A stretch of DNA of 64,000 nucleotides from Kalymmatonema hyalinum WJT4-NPBG1. Lineage in GTDB: Bacteria; Cyanobacteriota; Cyanobacteriia; Cyanobacteriales; Nostocaceae. The DNA lies in assembly GCA_019359075.1 (NCBI GenBank), contig JAHHIB010000024.1, positions 1 through 64,000 on the forward strand, read 5' to 3'. The translations under genes and the position numbers were made by a program. Below the pieces are notes generated by a model that was given only the letters and a program-made list of their open reading frames with translations, was not told where the DNA came from and ran no database searches. The first letter of the stretch is position 1. Every line of letters starts with the position of its first letter. Positions 44,701 through 54,150 of this stretch are shown here, in pieces.

Positions 44701-46135
44701 AATCCGATATGCCGTCGTCTATACTTAGAGGCAAAATCGTACTCATTTGTTCCAGGTTTAATACTTGAGCTAATTCGGCTTCACTAATGAGTCCGCGTTC
44801 CAAGACAATCTGCCGTAAAGACTTGCCTGTTTCCAAAGATTCTTTGGCTACAGCAGCCGCATTCAAATAACCAATATGGGGATTTAATGCTGTTACTAAA
44901 GCTAAACTGCCTTCAGCGTATGCCAAACAACGTTCCTGGTTGGCGGTAATTCCCTTGATGCAGCGTTCGGTGAGTGCAGCAATGGTATTGCCCAGAATTT
45001 CGATACTGTGAATCAGGTTATAGCCAATCAGGGGCATCATCACATTCAGTTCAAGTTGTCCTGCTTGTGCGGCAAGGGCGATCGCACTATCGTAACCCAT
45101 CACCTGAAAGCATACCATTGATGTCATCTCTGCCATCACTGGGTTGTACTTCCCTGGCATAATCGAGGAACCTGGTTGCACTGGCGGTAGTTGAATTTCC
45201 TTTAAGCCAGTTTTTGGTCCCGAATCCATCAGACGCAAGTCATGAGATATTTTGACTAGGTCTTGAGCTAAGTTGCGTAAAGCACCGGAAACATTAACAA
45301 ATGGTGCCATACTCTGCATTGCTGCCATAAGATGGGCTGCAGGTTCTAAAGGCAAATTAATGAACTCTGATATAGTTTTTACCACACGGAACCGATACTG
45401 GGGATGAGTATTTAACCCCGTACCGGCTGCACTCCCTCCCAAACCCAGCACCATCAAGTCAGAAGAGGCTGTGTAGATGCGGTTTTGGTGTTCAGTAAGG
45501 ATGTACGCCCAAGCGCGAAAATTCTCACCCAAACGCACGGGTACGGCATCTTGCATATGGGTTCTGCCGGATCTAACGACATCTTTGAATTCTTCGGCTT
45601 TTTCTTCTAGTGCTGCTATTGCCTTCTCTAAAGCTGGGTGTAGCGTTTCTGATAAAGCCAATAAGCCACCAATACGAATTGCTGTCGGAATCACATCATT
45701 GGTAGACTGCCCATAGTTTACATGGTCGTTAGGACTCACGCGCTGGTAATTGCCTTTTTCTTCGCCGAGAATTTCTAAAGCACGATTTGCCAGGACTTCG
45801 TTAACATTCATATGGTGGGAAGTACCAGCACCAGCTTGATAGACATCTACCACAAATTGGTCGCGAAACTTTCCAGCAAGCACTTCATCAGCAGCTTGGA
45901 CAATTGCCTCACTTATATCTTGCGGGATACAGCCCAGTTCACCATTGACAATTGCTGTAGCTTTTTTAATAATTACGCAAGCATCTACGTAAGTAGCTAA
46001 AGGCTTGATGCCGCTGATAGGGAAATTTTCGGTTGCCCGCAGCGTTTGAATACCATAGTAAGCGCTACTAGGTAGTTGGCGAGCGCCCATTGAATCGCGT
46101 TCTATTCTTACGCCAGAATCTGTTTGTTGTGTCAT
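44699..46135 (-). CDS. aspA: Aspartate ammonia-lyase
   Basis: 478 residues, full length. It splits aspartate into fumarate and ammonia. The fumarase/aspartase signature G-S-S-I-M-P-G-K-Y-N-P holds the catalytic Ser; T-S-H-H-M-N-V-N-E-V and S-T-N-D-V-I-P-T are intact. Features such as R-D-S-M-G-A-R and the G-Y-L-N-A-A-A-V-A-K-E-S end favour aspartase over fumarase. The usual G-K-V-N-P has Tyr for Val (G-K-Y-N-P), a minor change. It may help release nitrogen from cyanophycin-derived aspartate, which is inference. Confidence 0.92.
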   Translation of the reverse strand: MTQQTDSGVRIERDSMGARQLPSSAYYGIQTLRATENFPISGIKPLATYVDACVIIKKATAIVNGELGCIPQDISEAIVQAADEVLAGKFRDQFVVDVYQAGAGTSHHMNVNEVLANRALEILGEEKGNYQRVSPNDHVNYGQSTNDVIPTAIRIGGLLALSETLHPALEKAIAALEEKAEEFKDVVRSGRTHMQDAVPVRLGENFRAWAYILTEHQNRIYTASSDLMVLGLGGSAAGTGLNTHPQYRFRVVKTISEFINLPLEPAAHLMAAMQSMAPFVNVSGALRNLAQDLVKISHDLRLMDSGPKTGLKEIQLPPVQPGSSIMPGKYNPVMAEMTSMVCFQVMGYDSAIALAAQAGQLELNVMMPLIGYNLIHSIEILGNTIAALTERCIKGITANQERCLAYAEGSLALVTALNPHIGYLNAAAVAKESLETGKSLRQIVLERGLISEAELAQVLNLEQMSTILPLSIDDGISD

Positions 46136-46149
46136 GCTATTCCTTGAAA

Positions 46150-46240
46150 TTAGTCATTAGTCATTAGTCATTAGTGAGACCAGTGCTGCAGGAGGGTTTC
46201 CCTCCGCAGGCAACTGGCGAACCCGTAAGGGTCACTAGTC
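46150..46240. repeat. Heptamer repeat plus palindromic element
   Basis: TTAGTCA units repeat at 46150-46175, and again at 46230-46245. Between them lies a GC-rich palindromic element (about 46183-46238: GGAGGGTTTCCCTCC with CTGGCGAACCCGTAAGGG). Reverse complements of this element occur inside the tnpB gene at 58428-58508 and about 58219-58293. Confidence 0.75.
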
Positions 46241-46276
46241 ATTAGTCAAGAGTCCCCCCCACTTTCTCTACTCTTT

Positions 46277-46813
46277 ATGACACTACCTAACTGGATTACC
46301 TTCTCTCGCCTTTTGGGTATACCATTTCTGCTGTATGGTTTACACAACCCAACACCCCAAGCTAGATGGATTTGTTTGGCGATTTTTCTCGTCGCCTCGC
46401 TGACTGATTGGTTAGATGGCTATTTAGCACGGAAACTTAACCAAATCACCGACTTGGGCAAGTTTCTTGACCCTTTAGTTGATAAATTACTGGTGCTTGC
46501 GCCGTTACTGGTTTTAATAGAACTAGGGCAAGTCCCTGCTTGGGGAGTGTTTCTGATTTTGGCGCGGGAGTTAGCAATTGCCGGTTGGCGCGTCAGTCAA
46601 CCTAAAATTACGGGAGCAAATATTTGGGGTAAACTCAAAACTGTGAGTCAAATTGTGGCGATCGCACTTTTGATTGCACCATTACCTCAAGCGTGGCAAT
46701 TACCTTCTTTGATTGCCTTCTGGATTTCTGTGATCCTCACTTTAATTTCTGGGGCAATTTACCTTTTGCCTGAAAAAGATAACATGACTACCCCAAAAGA
46801 AGAAAAAATTTAA
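46277..46813 (+). CDS. pgsA: CDP-diacylglycerol-glycerol-3-phosphate 3-phosphatidyltransferase
   Basis: 178 residues with about five membrane segments. It makes phosphatidylglycerophosphate, the precursor of phosphatidylglycerol, which is essential in thylakoids. The CDP-alcohol phosphotransferase motif D-G-x2-A-R-x8-G-x3-D-x3-D is complete: D-W-L-D-G-Y-L-A-R-K-L-N then D-L-G-K-F-L-D-P-L-V-D-K. Start ATG 46277; the spacer before it is full of repeats. Confidence 0.94.
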   Translation: MTLPNWITFSRLLGIPFLLYGLHNPTPQARWICLAIFLVASLTDWLDGYLARKLNQITDLGKFLDPLVDKLLVLAPLLVLIELGQVPAWGVFLILARELAIAGWRVSQPKITGANIWGKLKTVSQIVAIALLIAPLPQAWQLPSLIAFWISVILTLISGAIYLLPEKDNMTTPKEEKI

Positions 46814-46917
46814 CATTGGGTAAGGGACACCAAAGAAATAATCAACCACTTATGGAACACTCATGCGACACAAATAAATAATTACTTCATCCAAACGAGA
46901 AGTGCTATATTGCTGTT

Positions 46918-47796
46918 CTAGCCCAGAAAATCATATGTGGGCAATCCAGCAATATCGGTCTGGAGAGCAAACAAGTCACCAGAATAGAAACTTTTTTGGA
47001 TCTCCTGTTCGCTGAGTCCGACTGAGGCAGTGGTGATGTAAAGTGTCTGCAAATCTTCACCACCAAAGGTGCAACTGGTGGGGCGCTGCACGGGTAATTG
47101 TATCCGCAATATCTCCTCACCTTTGGGGTGAAAGCGAATCACACACCAACCATCCCACATGGCAGACCAGATATATCCTTCAGTATCTATAGTCAGCCCA
47201 TCGGGATAAAAAGACTCACCAGTTAAATCTACAAAAATCCGGCGATCGCTAATATTGCCTGTGGCTGCATCAAACTCGTAAGCATAGATTTTTTGCTGGG
47301 CAGAATCCGTCAGGTAAAATGTCTTTTCGTCAGGACTCCAGCCCAAACCATTGGAAATAGTCAGTCCCGTTTCCATCATATGTAATGAACCATCAGGGTC
47401 ATAGCGATAAAGACTACCCTGAGTTTTATCAGGACACATCGAACCAAACCAGAAACGACCTTGAGGATCACATTTGCCATCGTTAAAGCGATTCTCCGGC
47501 ATACCTGCTTCCACCTCGATGATCGGCGTTACCTCACGTGTTTGTGTATTGAGAAATGCCAGGCGATCGCGCTGTCCCATAATCAAGCGATTTGCACCTG
47601 CTACCGCAAGACAACCGACCACGTCCTCTACATCAAAAAACAAGTTTTGTCCAGTGGCAGGATTGAATTGATTTACCCTATGGTTATAGATATCCACCCA
47701 GTAAAGCAGCTTATCGGTTGGATCCCAAGTTGGACCTTCACCCAGACGGGCACGCGCGGCTAAAACGTTATCAAGGTGGTAGTTAGGTGAACTCAT
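46918..47796 (-). CDS. SMP-30/gluconolactonase family protein
   Basis: 292 residues from the ATG at 47796 (M-S-S-P-N-Y-H); an upstream start at 47847 is open but adds a tail unlike the family. Six-bladed propeller with metal-binding positions typical of SMP-30: the Glu in L-G-E-G-P-T-W, R-F-N-D-G-K-C-D-P-Q-G-R-F, G-L-T-I-S-N-G-L-G-W-S and D-S. It probably opens sugar lactones such as gluconolactone. No neighbour points to a specific sugar. Confidence 0.9.
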   Translation of the reverse strand: MSSPNYHLDNVLAARARLGEGPTWDPTDKLLYWVDIYNHRVNQFNPATGQNLFFDVEDVVGCLAVAGANRLIMGQRDRLAFLNTQTREVTPIIEVEAGMPENRFNDGKCDPQGRFWFGSMCPDKTQGSLYRYDPDGSLHMMETGLTISNGLGWSPDEKTFYLTDSAQQKIYAYEFDAATGNISDRRIFVDLTGESFYPDGLTIDTEGYIWSAMWDGWCVIRFHPKGEEILRIQLPVQRPTSCTFGGEDLQTLYITTASVGLSEQEIQKSFYSGDLFALQTDIAGLPTYDFLG

Positions 47797-47970
47797 ATCA
47801 GCAAAATCGTTCCAAGTGCGAGTTAAAATTTGCGACCGTTTGCCCACTCACAATTTACACCAGCGCCGCAACGGGCGATCGCCTACTTCCATTTGCACAA
47901 ATTCAAATCCGCAATTTGTCAAGATTATATAATTGCCTTTTCTGAGATCTTGCAAGAGTTGCAACACTGA

Positions 47971-48039
47971 GGAGGTGAAGCCTCCAAAGCCTCGTTACCA
48001 GGTTCAACCTGGTAACGAGATATTAGAGCCTCTGGCTCT
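47971..48039. repeat. Triple-hairpin palindromic repeat
   Basis: Three hairpins in a row: GGAGG-TGAAG-CCTCC (47971-47985), then CTCGTTACCAGGTT-C-AACCTGGTAACGAG (47991-48019, 14-bp perfect arms), then AGAGCC-TCT-GGCTCT (48025-48039). This resembles a dispersed palindromic repeat common in filamentous cyanobacteria. It lies between the lactonase promoter and the downstream end of the CSP41-like gene. Confidence 0.75.
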
Positions 48040-48134
48040 TGTTGAGAAGGGTGCAAAATCTGAGTTTTGGCTTTTTACTTTTAACCGAAGAAGTCGTGCT
48101 AGTACGGAGACAGTTAACTGTCAACCGTCAACAA

Positions 48135-49073
48135 TTAACTGTTAGCTTGCAAAATCTCGTCATCCACCGAAAAATCAATTTCGGCTTTATGGCGTCCAGA
48201 AGCAAGATAATCATTTTCTAACGAGTCTCTTAAACCAGAAATCAGGTCATACTCGGGTTGCCAATTTAATTCGGTTTTCGCTTTATCCACTGAAGCAAAG
48301 AAGTGTTGCGCCCGCAGGGGAAAAGCTTTACGCTTGCCGAAATCAAATTTTTTCGGGTCGTAATGCACGATTTTTATTTCATCAGGAGATTTGCCAGCAG
48401 CGACAGCACAGGCGCGGGCTAAACCATCAAAACTGACGAAGCGATCGCCAGACACGTTGTAAATTTGTCTAACTGCCGTAGCATTACCCAAAACTTGCGA
48501 CATTGCCGTTGCTAAGTCTTTGACATGACCAAGTTGCGTGATGTGCAACCCATGACCTGGAATCGGAACGGGACGGTTACGCACAATTCTGTCAAAAAAC
48601 CAGGCTTCCAAATCATTATAGTTCAAGGGACCGTAAATGTAGGTGGGACGAATTGAGGTAAAGGGCAATTTCTGTTGACTCAGGTAAGCTTCGGTTTCAT
48701 GCTTACCTAGGTGGCGACTTTTTGGATCGATAGCATCGCCTTCCACATGAGGCATTTGGTCTGATTTGAGATACACTCCCGCAGAACTCATGTACACAAA
48801 ATGTTGTACACGATCTTGAAAAATTTCTGCCAATGGTTGAGTATCAGTAAGTTCCCGTCCATTGTTATCAAAAATGGCATCAAAATTTACGGATGATAAT
48901 TTTTCTTTTAACTGGGCAGCATCAGTGCGATCGCCGATAATTTGTCCTACCCCTTCAACGGGTGTAGGATGATTCCCACGATTAAACAGTACCACTTCAT
49001 GTCCTTGTTCTACCAGCAGTTTAGTTAGGTAGACACCAATAAAGCGCGTGCCACCCACAATTAGAATTCGCAT
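48135..49073 (-). CDS. NAD-dependent epimerase/dehydratase, CSP41-like
   Basis: 312 residues. Rossmann fold G-G-T-R-F-I-G at the start, then Y-I-Y-G-P near residue 155. The SDR Y-x-x-x-K pair is not obvious in the usual place (Y-M-S-S-A-G-V-Y-L-K), as in the CSP41 branch. Chloroplast CSP41 proteins bind RNA and associate with ribosomes and transcription; cyanobacterial relatives are probably similar. The alternative is a sugar-nucleotide epimerase, given the glycan genes divergent at 49346. Confidence 0.8.
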   Translation of the reverse strand: MRILIVGGTRFIGVYLTKLLVEQGHEVVLFNRGNHPTPVEGVGQIIGDRTDAAQLKEKLSSVNFDAIFDNNGRELTDTQPLAEIFQDRVQHFVYMSSAGVYLKSDQMPHVEGDAIDPKSRHLGKHETEAYLSQQKLPFTSIRPTYIYGPLNYNDLEAWFFDRIVRNRPVPIPGHGLHITQLGHVKDLATAMSQVLGNATAVRQIYNVSGDRFVSFDGLARACAVAAGKSPDEIKIVHYDPKKFDFGKRKAFPLRAQHFFASVDKAKTELNWQPEYDLISGLRDSLENDYLASGRHKAEIDFSVDDEILQANS

Positions 49074-49345
49074 AAATTCCCAATCTTAAAGTTGCCTTAT
49101 CAAGGGGCTAGGGACTGGTGAGGTGGTGACTAGCAACTGGAATCAATACCCAGTACTTAGTACCCAAGACCTAGTATTCAGTCCCCACTTTGAGGTTATC
49201 AGGTTGCGGCATTTCCTTGGAACCTCTTTAAAAAGGATTACGTCTTTTGCTGAAGTGGGGCGTTGCCCATTCATTCCGTGGGAAACTTTCAGTCAACTAA
49301 CCTCTAACTCCCGCCTTGCGTGTTCTCTACCAACTATAGTTAGCT

Positions 49346-50485
49346 GTGCCTTTGAAATGTGCCCTTGTTCATGAATGGTTGACACCTCAAGCCACTGGTG
49401 GTTCAGAACTCGTTGTGCGAGAAATTCTCAACCACATCGATGCTGATTTGTTCGCCCTCATCGACTTTGAATCAAGTAACCCAGAAAGTTACTTATATCA
49501 GCAGAAGATTGGCACAACGTTTCTTCAGCACTTTCCTTTTGCTCGTAATGGTGTACAAAAATACTTACCTTTGTTGCCACTAGCAATCGAACAACTAGAT
49601 TTACGGGCGTACGACGTCATCTTGTCTTCATCTCACGCTGTTGCTAAAGGAATCCTGACGACTTCTGAACAGTTACATATTTGCTACTGTCACAGCCCGA
49701 TGCGCTACGCCTGGGACATGACTTTTGATTATCTGAGGCAAAGCAAACTGGGAAGCGGTTTAGCTGGTTGGATGACGCGGTATTTACTGCATCGTCTGCG
49801 TCAGTGGGATGTCTTGACAGCAAATCGAGTTGATTACTTTATTGCTAACTCAAAGCATACTGCTCGTCGTATTTGGCGCTGCTATCGAAGAGAAGCAACA
49901 GTCATTTACCCGCCAGTTGATATCGAGAGTTTTCCATTTGTACCTCAAAAACAAGACTATTATCTAACCGTTTCCCGGTTGGTCAGTTACAAACAAGTAT
50001 GTTTAATAGTCAGGGCTTTTAATAAATTGCAACTACCTTTAGTAGTAATTGGGACAGGACCAGAGATGAAAAAAATCCGGAGGATAGCAAAATCCAATAT
50101 ACAAATACTCGGGTGGCAAGCCAATGATATGGTAAAAAAATATATGGCTCATGCCAAAGGTTTTGTATATGCAGCTTGTGAAGATTTTGGCATTGCGTTG
50201 GTGGAGGCGCAAGCTTGCGGCACTCCGGTGATCGCCTACGGTGCAGGTGGTGCTTTAGAAACTGTGCGAGATGTACGCGAACATGGCGATCAGGGGACTG
50301 GTATATTCTTTAAGGAGCAAACAGAGGAGGCATTGGTAGACACAATAAAACAGTTTGAAATTTATCAAGGAAAATTGAATCCTGAATGTGCGCGAGTGCA
50401 CGCCGCTCAATTTTCCCCGCAAATCTTTGCACAGCGCTACCTAGAGTTTTTAAATAAGTGTACACAAAACTTGACTATCACCTGA
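49346..50485 (+). CDS. Glycosyltransferase family 4 (WbaZ-like)
   Basis: 379 residues from GTG 49346. GT-B fold: acceptor domain with H-E-W-L-T-P-Q-A-T-G-G-S-E, and C-terminal donor domain with the E-x7-E motif (C-E-D-F-G-I-A-L-V-E-A-Q-A-C-G-T-P). The S-P-M-R-Y-A-W-D block is typical of the mannosyltransferase WbaZ-like group. It builds a cell-surface glycan. A stem-loop follows the stop. It lies next to a sugar transferase and GDP-fucose genes, so mannose or fucose donors are likely. Confidence 0.9.
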   Translation: MPLKCALVHEWLTPQATGGSELVVREILNHIDADLFALIDFESSNPESYLYQQKIGTTFLQHFPFARNGVQKYLPLLPLAIEQLDLRAYDVILSSSHAVAKGILTTSEQLHICYCHSPMRYAWDMTFDYLRQSKLGSGLAGWMTRYLLHRLRQWDVLTANRVDYFIANSKHTARRIWRCYRREATVIYPPVDIESFPFVPQKQDYYLTVSRLVSYKQVCLIVRAFNKLQLPLVVIGTGPEMKKIRRIAKSNIQILGWQANDMVKKYMAHAKGFVYAACEDFGIALVEAQACGTPVIAYGAGGALETVRDVREHGDQGTGIFFKEQTEEALVDTIKQFEIYQGKLNPECARVHAAQFSPQIFAQRYLEFLNKCTQNLTIT

Positions 50486-50499
50486 GTGATGGTCAAGTT
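50468..50499 (+). terminator. Stem-loop terminator after GT4
   Basis: AACTTGACTATCAC (50468-50481), loop CTGA, GTGATGGTCAAGTT (50486-50499), with one G-U pair. It overlaps the end of the GT4 gene. The U-run is short, so it may also act as a 3' stabiliser. Confidence 0.6.
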
Positions 50500-50585
50500 T
50501 AGCAGGCTTTTGGAAATTTGACCCCAGAAGCACCTCCTTTTGGCTTTAAGATTGGGACTATGTGTGGTGTGGATTGTTAAGGAGT

Positions 50586-51557
50586 ATGATGACTGCCCAG
50601 AGCTCACTCCTCTCCGGGAAGCGATCGCGTAGTACGCCCGGTACTGGCCGCTGTTTTAAAAGCAGCGTCCGCCTGTCCGAAGGACGGGCACAACCAACTG
50701 AAGTAAGGTTGCCGTTGATCGGGCGATTGCCCTTTAGGGCATTGCGCTCCGCGCAATCGCATAGAGTGTCTTTACGCCCAAGTCGAAGAAACGTAGCTGC
50801 CCTATTACCGCTCCCCAGGGCAGGTGTTTCGGAGACAAATGCCTCGGCAACATACAGACGCTCGCGTACTTTCTTCAAACGCGGTCAACAGAAAAAGACG
50901 CCTAAAGTTCAAACCAAAGGTTTGTCTTTTCAAATTTTAAACGGAGAGTTTGCTAAGCGACTGTTCGACATTCTGTTTTCCCTGTTGGTGCTAATTTTGT
51001 TTTCTCCTGTGTACTTAATTTTGGCCTTGCTGATTGCTTTAAGCTCAGAAGGTCCGATTTTTTATATACAAGAACGGGTTGGTAAAAATTACAAACCCTT
51101 TAATTGTATTAAATTCCGAACAATGGTAACTAATGCCGAGGAAGTTCTAGTGCAAATGATGGAAACATCTCCTCATTTGCAGCAAGAATTTGAGGCAAAT
51201 TTTAAACTCAAGCACGATCCGCGAATTACGAAAATCGGTCGTTTTTTGCGAATGACTAGCTTGGATGAATTTCCTCAATTCTGGAATGTTTTAAAGGGAG
51301 ACATGAGTGTTGTCGGTCCACGACCTTTAGTAGCAGAAGAACTACCCAAGTATGGTTGTCACATAGAGCAGATTTTAACTATCCGACCAGGAATTACTGG
51401 ATTGTGGCAAGTTTCTGGACGCAATGATATCCCCTATCCTCGGCGGGTTCAAATAGATCTCTATTATGCCAAGTTCAGAAATTTTGCGTTGGATTGGTGG
51501 ATAGTTTTTAAAACAATTGGCGTTGTGATTATGCCTAAAAACAATGGGGCATACTAA
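50586..51557 (+). CDS. Exopolysaccharide sugar transferase (WcaJ/RfbP type)
   Basis: About 323 residues from ATG 50586 or 50589 behind AAGGAG. The core (residues about 115-323) is a bacterial sugar transferase: K-R-L-F-D-I-L-F-S-L membrane start, F-N-C-I-K-F-R-T-M, T-S-L-D-E-F-P-Q-F-W-N-V-L-K-G-D-M-S-V-V-G-P-R-P and P-G-I-T-G-L-W-Q-V-S-G-R. It loads the first sugar phosphate onto undecaprenyl phosphate. The N-terminal ~75 residues after S-L-L-S-G-K-R-S-R are encoded by GC-rich palindromic repeat DNA (about 50630-50855), in frame, unlike homologues. Confidence 0.9.
   Translation: MMTAQSSLLSGKRSRSTPGTGRCFKSSVRLSEGRAQPTEVRLPLIGRLPFRALRSAQSHRVSLRPSRRNVAALLPLPRAGVSETNASATYRRSRTFFKRGQQKKTPKVQTKGLSFQILNGEFAKRLFDILFSLLVLILFSPVYLILALLIALSSEGPIFYIQERVGKNYKPFNCIKFRTMVTNAEEVLVQMMETSPHLQQEFEANFKLKHDPRITKIGRFLRMTSLDEFPQFWNVLKGDMSVVGPRPLVAEELPKYGCHIEQILTIRPGITGLWQVSGRNDIPYPRRVQIDLYYAKFRNFALDWWIVFKTIGVVIMPKNNGAY
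50630..50855. repeat. GC-rich palindromic repeat block inside the sugar transferase gene
   Basis: A run of short palindromes such as GCCTGTCCGAAGGACGGGC, GGGCGATTGCCC and GCGCTCCGCGCAATCGC. It fills the 5' part of the sugar transferase gene and keeps the frame open. Related blocks lie at 18215-18375 and 43200-43300. Confidence 0.65.
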
Positions 51558-52017
51558 GCAATTCAAAGTTCAAAACGGGACTTGCCAAGAGTAACTAACA
51601 TCCGGTCGGTGCCTTTACAAATTAAATTCGTAATAGTTAACCCGTGATTTCTAATTCGTAATTCGTAATTGAAGTCGTCATTATGAATTACGAATTTTTA
51701 ATCATAAATTCTTGTTAAGCAGCAATTTGACTACTGAACTTATATTCTTCTCTAATTTTAAGATAAATTTAAAATTGCCGCTACTTGTATAAAGTTTTGA
51801 TGAAGATCAAAAAAAATTACAGAAATAAGATGAAACAATCTGCATACGGTAAGAGGGGCTTGTTGTAAACTTACAAGTCGGCAGATTTACTTATAATAAT
51901 CAGCTGGTCTACAAGTCAGACTCGTAGGTTTCCCATTGGGAAATTGAGCAATTACCTGTTAGGTTGTACCAGGTCGCCTGTATTGATCTATTCAGTAACG
52001 ACAAGGGATAATAAAGC
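51558..52017. other. Leader of gmd with heptamer repeats
   Basis: About 460 bases. TTCGTAA-type heptamers and an inverted copy (GAATTACGAA) lie at 51640-51700. The rest is AT-rich and presumably carries the gmd promoter. I see no operator I can name. Confidence 0.45.
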
Positions 52018-53097
52018 ATGACGCAAAAGAAGCGAGCGTTAATTACTGGTATTACCGGTCAAGATGGTTCATATCTAACTGAGTTTTTACTAGAGCAAGG
52101 ATATGAAGTTCATGGTATAATACGCCGGACATCCACTTTCAACACCGATCGCATAGATCATATTTACGAAGACCCTCACAAAGAGGGAGTCCGCTTATTT
52201 CTACACTATGGTGATTTGACAGATGGTACCACGCTGCGCCGCATTCTAGAGGAAGTTCAGCCAGTAGAAATTTACAACCTAGGGGCTCAATCCCATGTAC
52301 GGGTAAGCTTTGATTCTCCAGAATACACCGTGGATGCAGTAGGAATGGGAACGCTGCGTTTGTTAGAAGCGATTCGTGACTATCGGCATCGCACAGGTAT
52401 TCAGGTGCGGTTCTACCAAGCCGGTTCTTCAGAAATGTATGGCTTGGTACAAGAAGTTCCCCAGAAAGAAATAACTCCGTTTTACCCCCGTAGTCCTTAT
52501 GCTTGTGCTAAGGTTTACGCTCATTGGCAAACGGTAAATTACCGTGAATCTTACGGTATGTTCGCGTGTAATGGCATACTTTTTAACCATGAATCGCCTC
52601 GACGGGGTGAAACATTTGTTACGCGTAAGATTACAATGGCAGTTGCCAGAATCCTTGCTGGCAGACAGAAGAAAATTTATATGGGTAATCTGGATTCCCA
52701 GCGAGACTGGGGCTATGCGAAAGATTACGTCAGAGCAATGTGGTCAATGTTACAGCAGGAACAGCCCGATGATTACGTCATTGCTACTGGTGAAACCCAT
52801 TCCGTACGGGAGTTTCTCGAACTGGCGTTTGGTTATGTGAATCTCAATTGGGAAGATCATGTGGAGTTTGACGATCGCTATCTTCGTCCAGCTGAGGTGG
52901 ACTTGTTGATTGGTGATTCTACTAAGGCACAACAAAAGTTGGGTTGGAAACCATCGGTCACATTTGAGCAACTCGTAGCCATTATGGTAGAAGCTGACTT
53001 GCAAGCGTTGGGACTGACTTCGCCAAATGGTAAGGTCGCAAAAGTGTTGCAGGATAATGCCATGATTCGGCAAGAACTGGGTGCACTCCACTTGTGA
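52018..53097 (+). CDS. gmd: GDP-mannose 4,6-dehydratase
   Basis: 359 residues. It converts GDP-mannose to GDP-4-keto-6-deoxymannose. Features: N-terminal [14 protein letters not shown]-binding turn, [11 protein letters not shown], the Ser/Tyr/Lys active site (S-S-E-M-Y-G and Y-A-C-A-K), F-N-H-E-S-P-R-R-G and [10 protein letters not shown]. Length is normal. It overlaps or nearly abuts the GDP-fucose synthase gene, forming a two-gene pathway. Confidence 0.97.
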   Translation: MTQKKRALITGITGQDGSYLTEFLLEQGYEVHGIIRRTSTFNTDRIDHIYEDPHKEGVRLFLHYGDLTDGTTLRRILEEVQPVEIYNLGAQSHVRVSFDSPEYTVDAVGMGTLRLLEAIRDYRHRTGIQVRFYQAGSSEMYGLVQEVPQKEITPFYPRSPYACAKVYAHWQTVNYRESYGMFACNGILFNHESPRRGETFVTRKITMAVARILAGRQKKIYMGNLDSQRDWGYAKDYVRAMWSMLQQEQPDDYVIATGETHSVREFLELAFGYVNLNWEDHVEFDDRYLRPAEVDLLIGDSTKAQQKLGWKPSVTFEQLVAIMVEADLQALGLTSPNGKVAKVLQDNAMIRQELGALHL

Positions 53098-53120
53098 TAT
53101 ACACCAACGAGGAAGAAAAT

Positions 53121-54065
53121 ATGAACGCCTTAGAACTGAAGAACAAAAGAATTCTCGTAACTGGTGGAGCTGGTTTTTTGGGGCGTCAGGTGATAGACCA
53201 GCTATCTAAGGCTGGAGCTGATCGCGATAAAACTACGGTGACGCGATCGCGCGACTGCGACCTGCGTGTCCTGGAAAATTGCCAACGAGCAGTGGATCAG
53301 CAAGACATTATTATCCACTTAGCAGCTCACGTTGGCGGTATCGGTCTGAACCGTGAAAAACCTGCTGAATTGTTCTACGACAACTTAATGATGGGAACCC
53401 AGCTGATTCATGCATCCTATCAAGCTGGAGTAGAAAAATTCGTCTGCGTTGGCACCATCTGCGCCTATCCCAAATTTACCCCAGTTCCATTCAAAGAAGA
53501 TGACCTCTGGGATGGCTACCCCGAGGAAACCAATGCGCCTTACGGAATCGCAAAAAAAGCTCTTTTAGTCCAATTGCAAGCTTACCGTCAGCAATACAGC
53601 TTTAATGGCGTTTACCTGCTACCCGTGAATTTATACGGACCAGAAGATAACTTTGACACCAGAAGTTCTCACGTCATCCCAGCGCTGATTCGCAAAGTTC
53701 ACGAAGCGCAAATAAAGGGAGAAAAGAAACTCCCTGTTTGGGGTGATGGTAGTCCTACCCGCGAGTTTCTGTATTCAGAAGACGCAGCGCGGGGTATTGT
53801 CATGGGTACTCAGTCTTACAATGACCCTGAACCCGTTAACTTGGGAACCGGTTACGAAATTTCCATCCGTGACTTGATCAATCTTATTTGTGAGTTGATG
53901 GAGTTTGACGGCGAAATTGTTTGGGAAACCGACAAACCCAACGGTCAACCTCGTCGCTGTTTGGATACCGAACGGGCGAAGAAAGCTTTTGGTTTCACCG
54001 CCCAGGTGGACTTCAAGCAAGGGCTAAAGAATACGATTGAGTGGTGGCGTCAGCACGGCGCATAG
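53121..54065 (+). CDS. fcl: GDP-L-fucose synthase
   Basis: 314 residues from ATG 53121, behind GAGGAAG; an in-frame GTG at 53094 overlapping the gmd stop is an alternative. It epimerises and reduces the gmd product to GDP-L-fucose with NADPH. The motifs are G-G-A-G-F-L-G-R, H-L-A-A-H-V-G-G-I, the catalytic Tyr-Lys in Y-G-I-A-K-K, and N-L-Y-G-P-E-D-N-F. With gmd and the glycosyltransferases upstream it supplies fucose for exopolysaccharide. Confidence 0.95.
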   Translation: MNALELKNKRILVTGGAGFLGRQVIDQLSKAGADRDKTTVTRSRDCDLRVLENCQRAVDQQDIIIHLAAHVGGIGLNREKPAELFYDNLMMGTQLIHASYQAGVEKFVCVGTICAYPKFTPVPFKEDDLWDGYPEETNAPYGIAKKALLVQLQAYRQQYSFNGVYLLPVNLYGPEDNFDTRSSHVIPALIRKVHEAQIKGEKKLPVWGDGSPTREFLYSEDAARGIVMGTQSYNDPEPVNLGTGYEISIRDLINLICELMEFDGEIVWETDKPNGQPRRCLDTERAKKAFGFTAQVDFKQGLKNTIEWWRQHGA

Positions 54066-54094
54066 TTTTTGTAAAAACGTCAAAATAATCGTAG

Positions 54095-54111
54095 GGTGGG
54101 CATTGCCCACC
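54095..54111 (+). terminator. Short palindrome after fcl
   Basis: GGTGGGCATTGCCCACC followed by TTATTTG, 30 bases after the fcl stop. It could end the gmd-fcl transcript and the convergent acetyltransferase gene. The stem is GC-rich with a short weak U-tract. Confidence 0.5.
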
Positions 54112-54150
54112 TTATTTGTTTAACTTTATTTGTTTGTTTTTTAGGACTAT

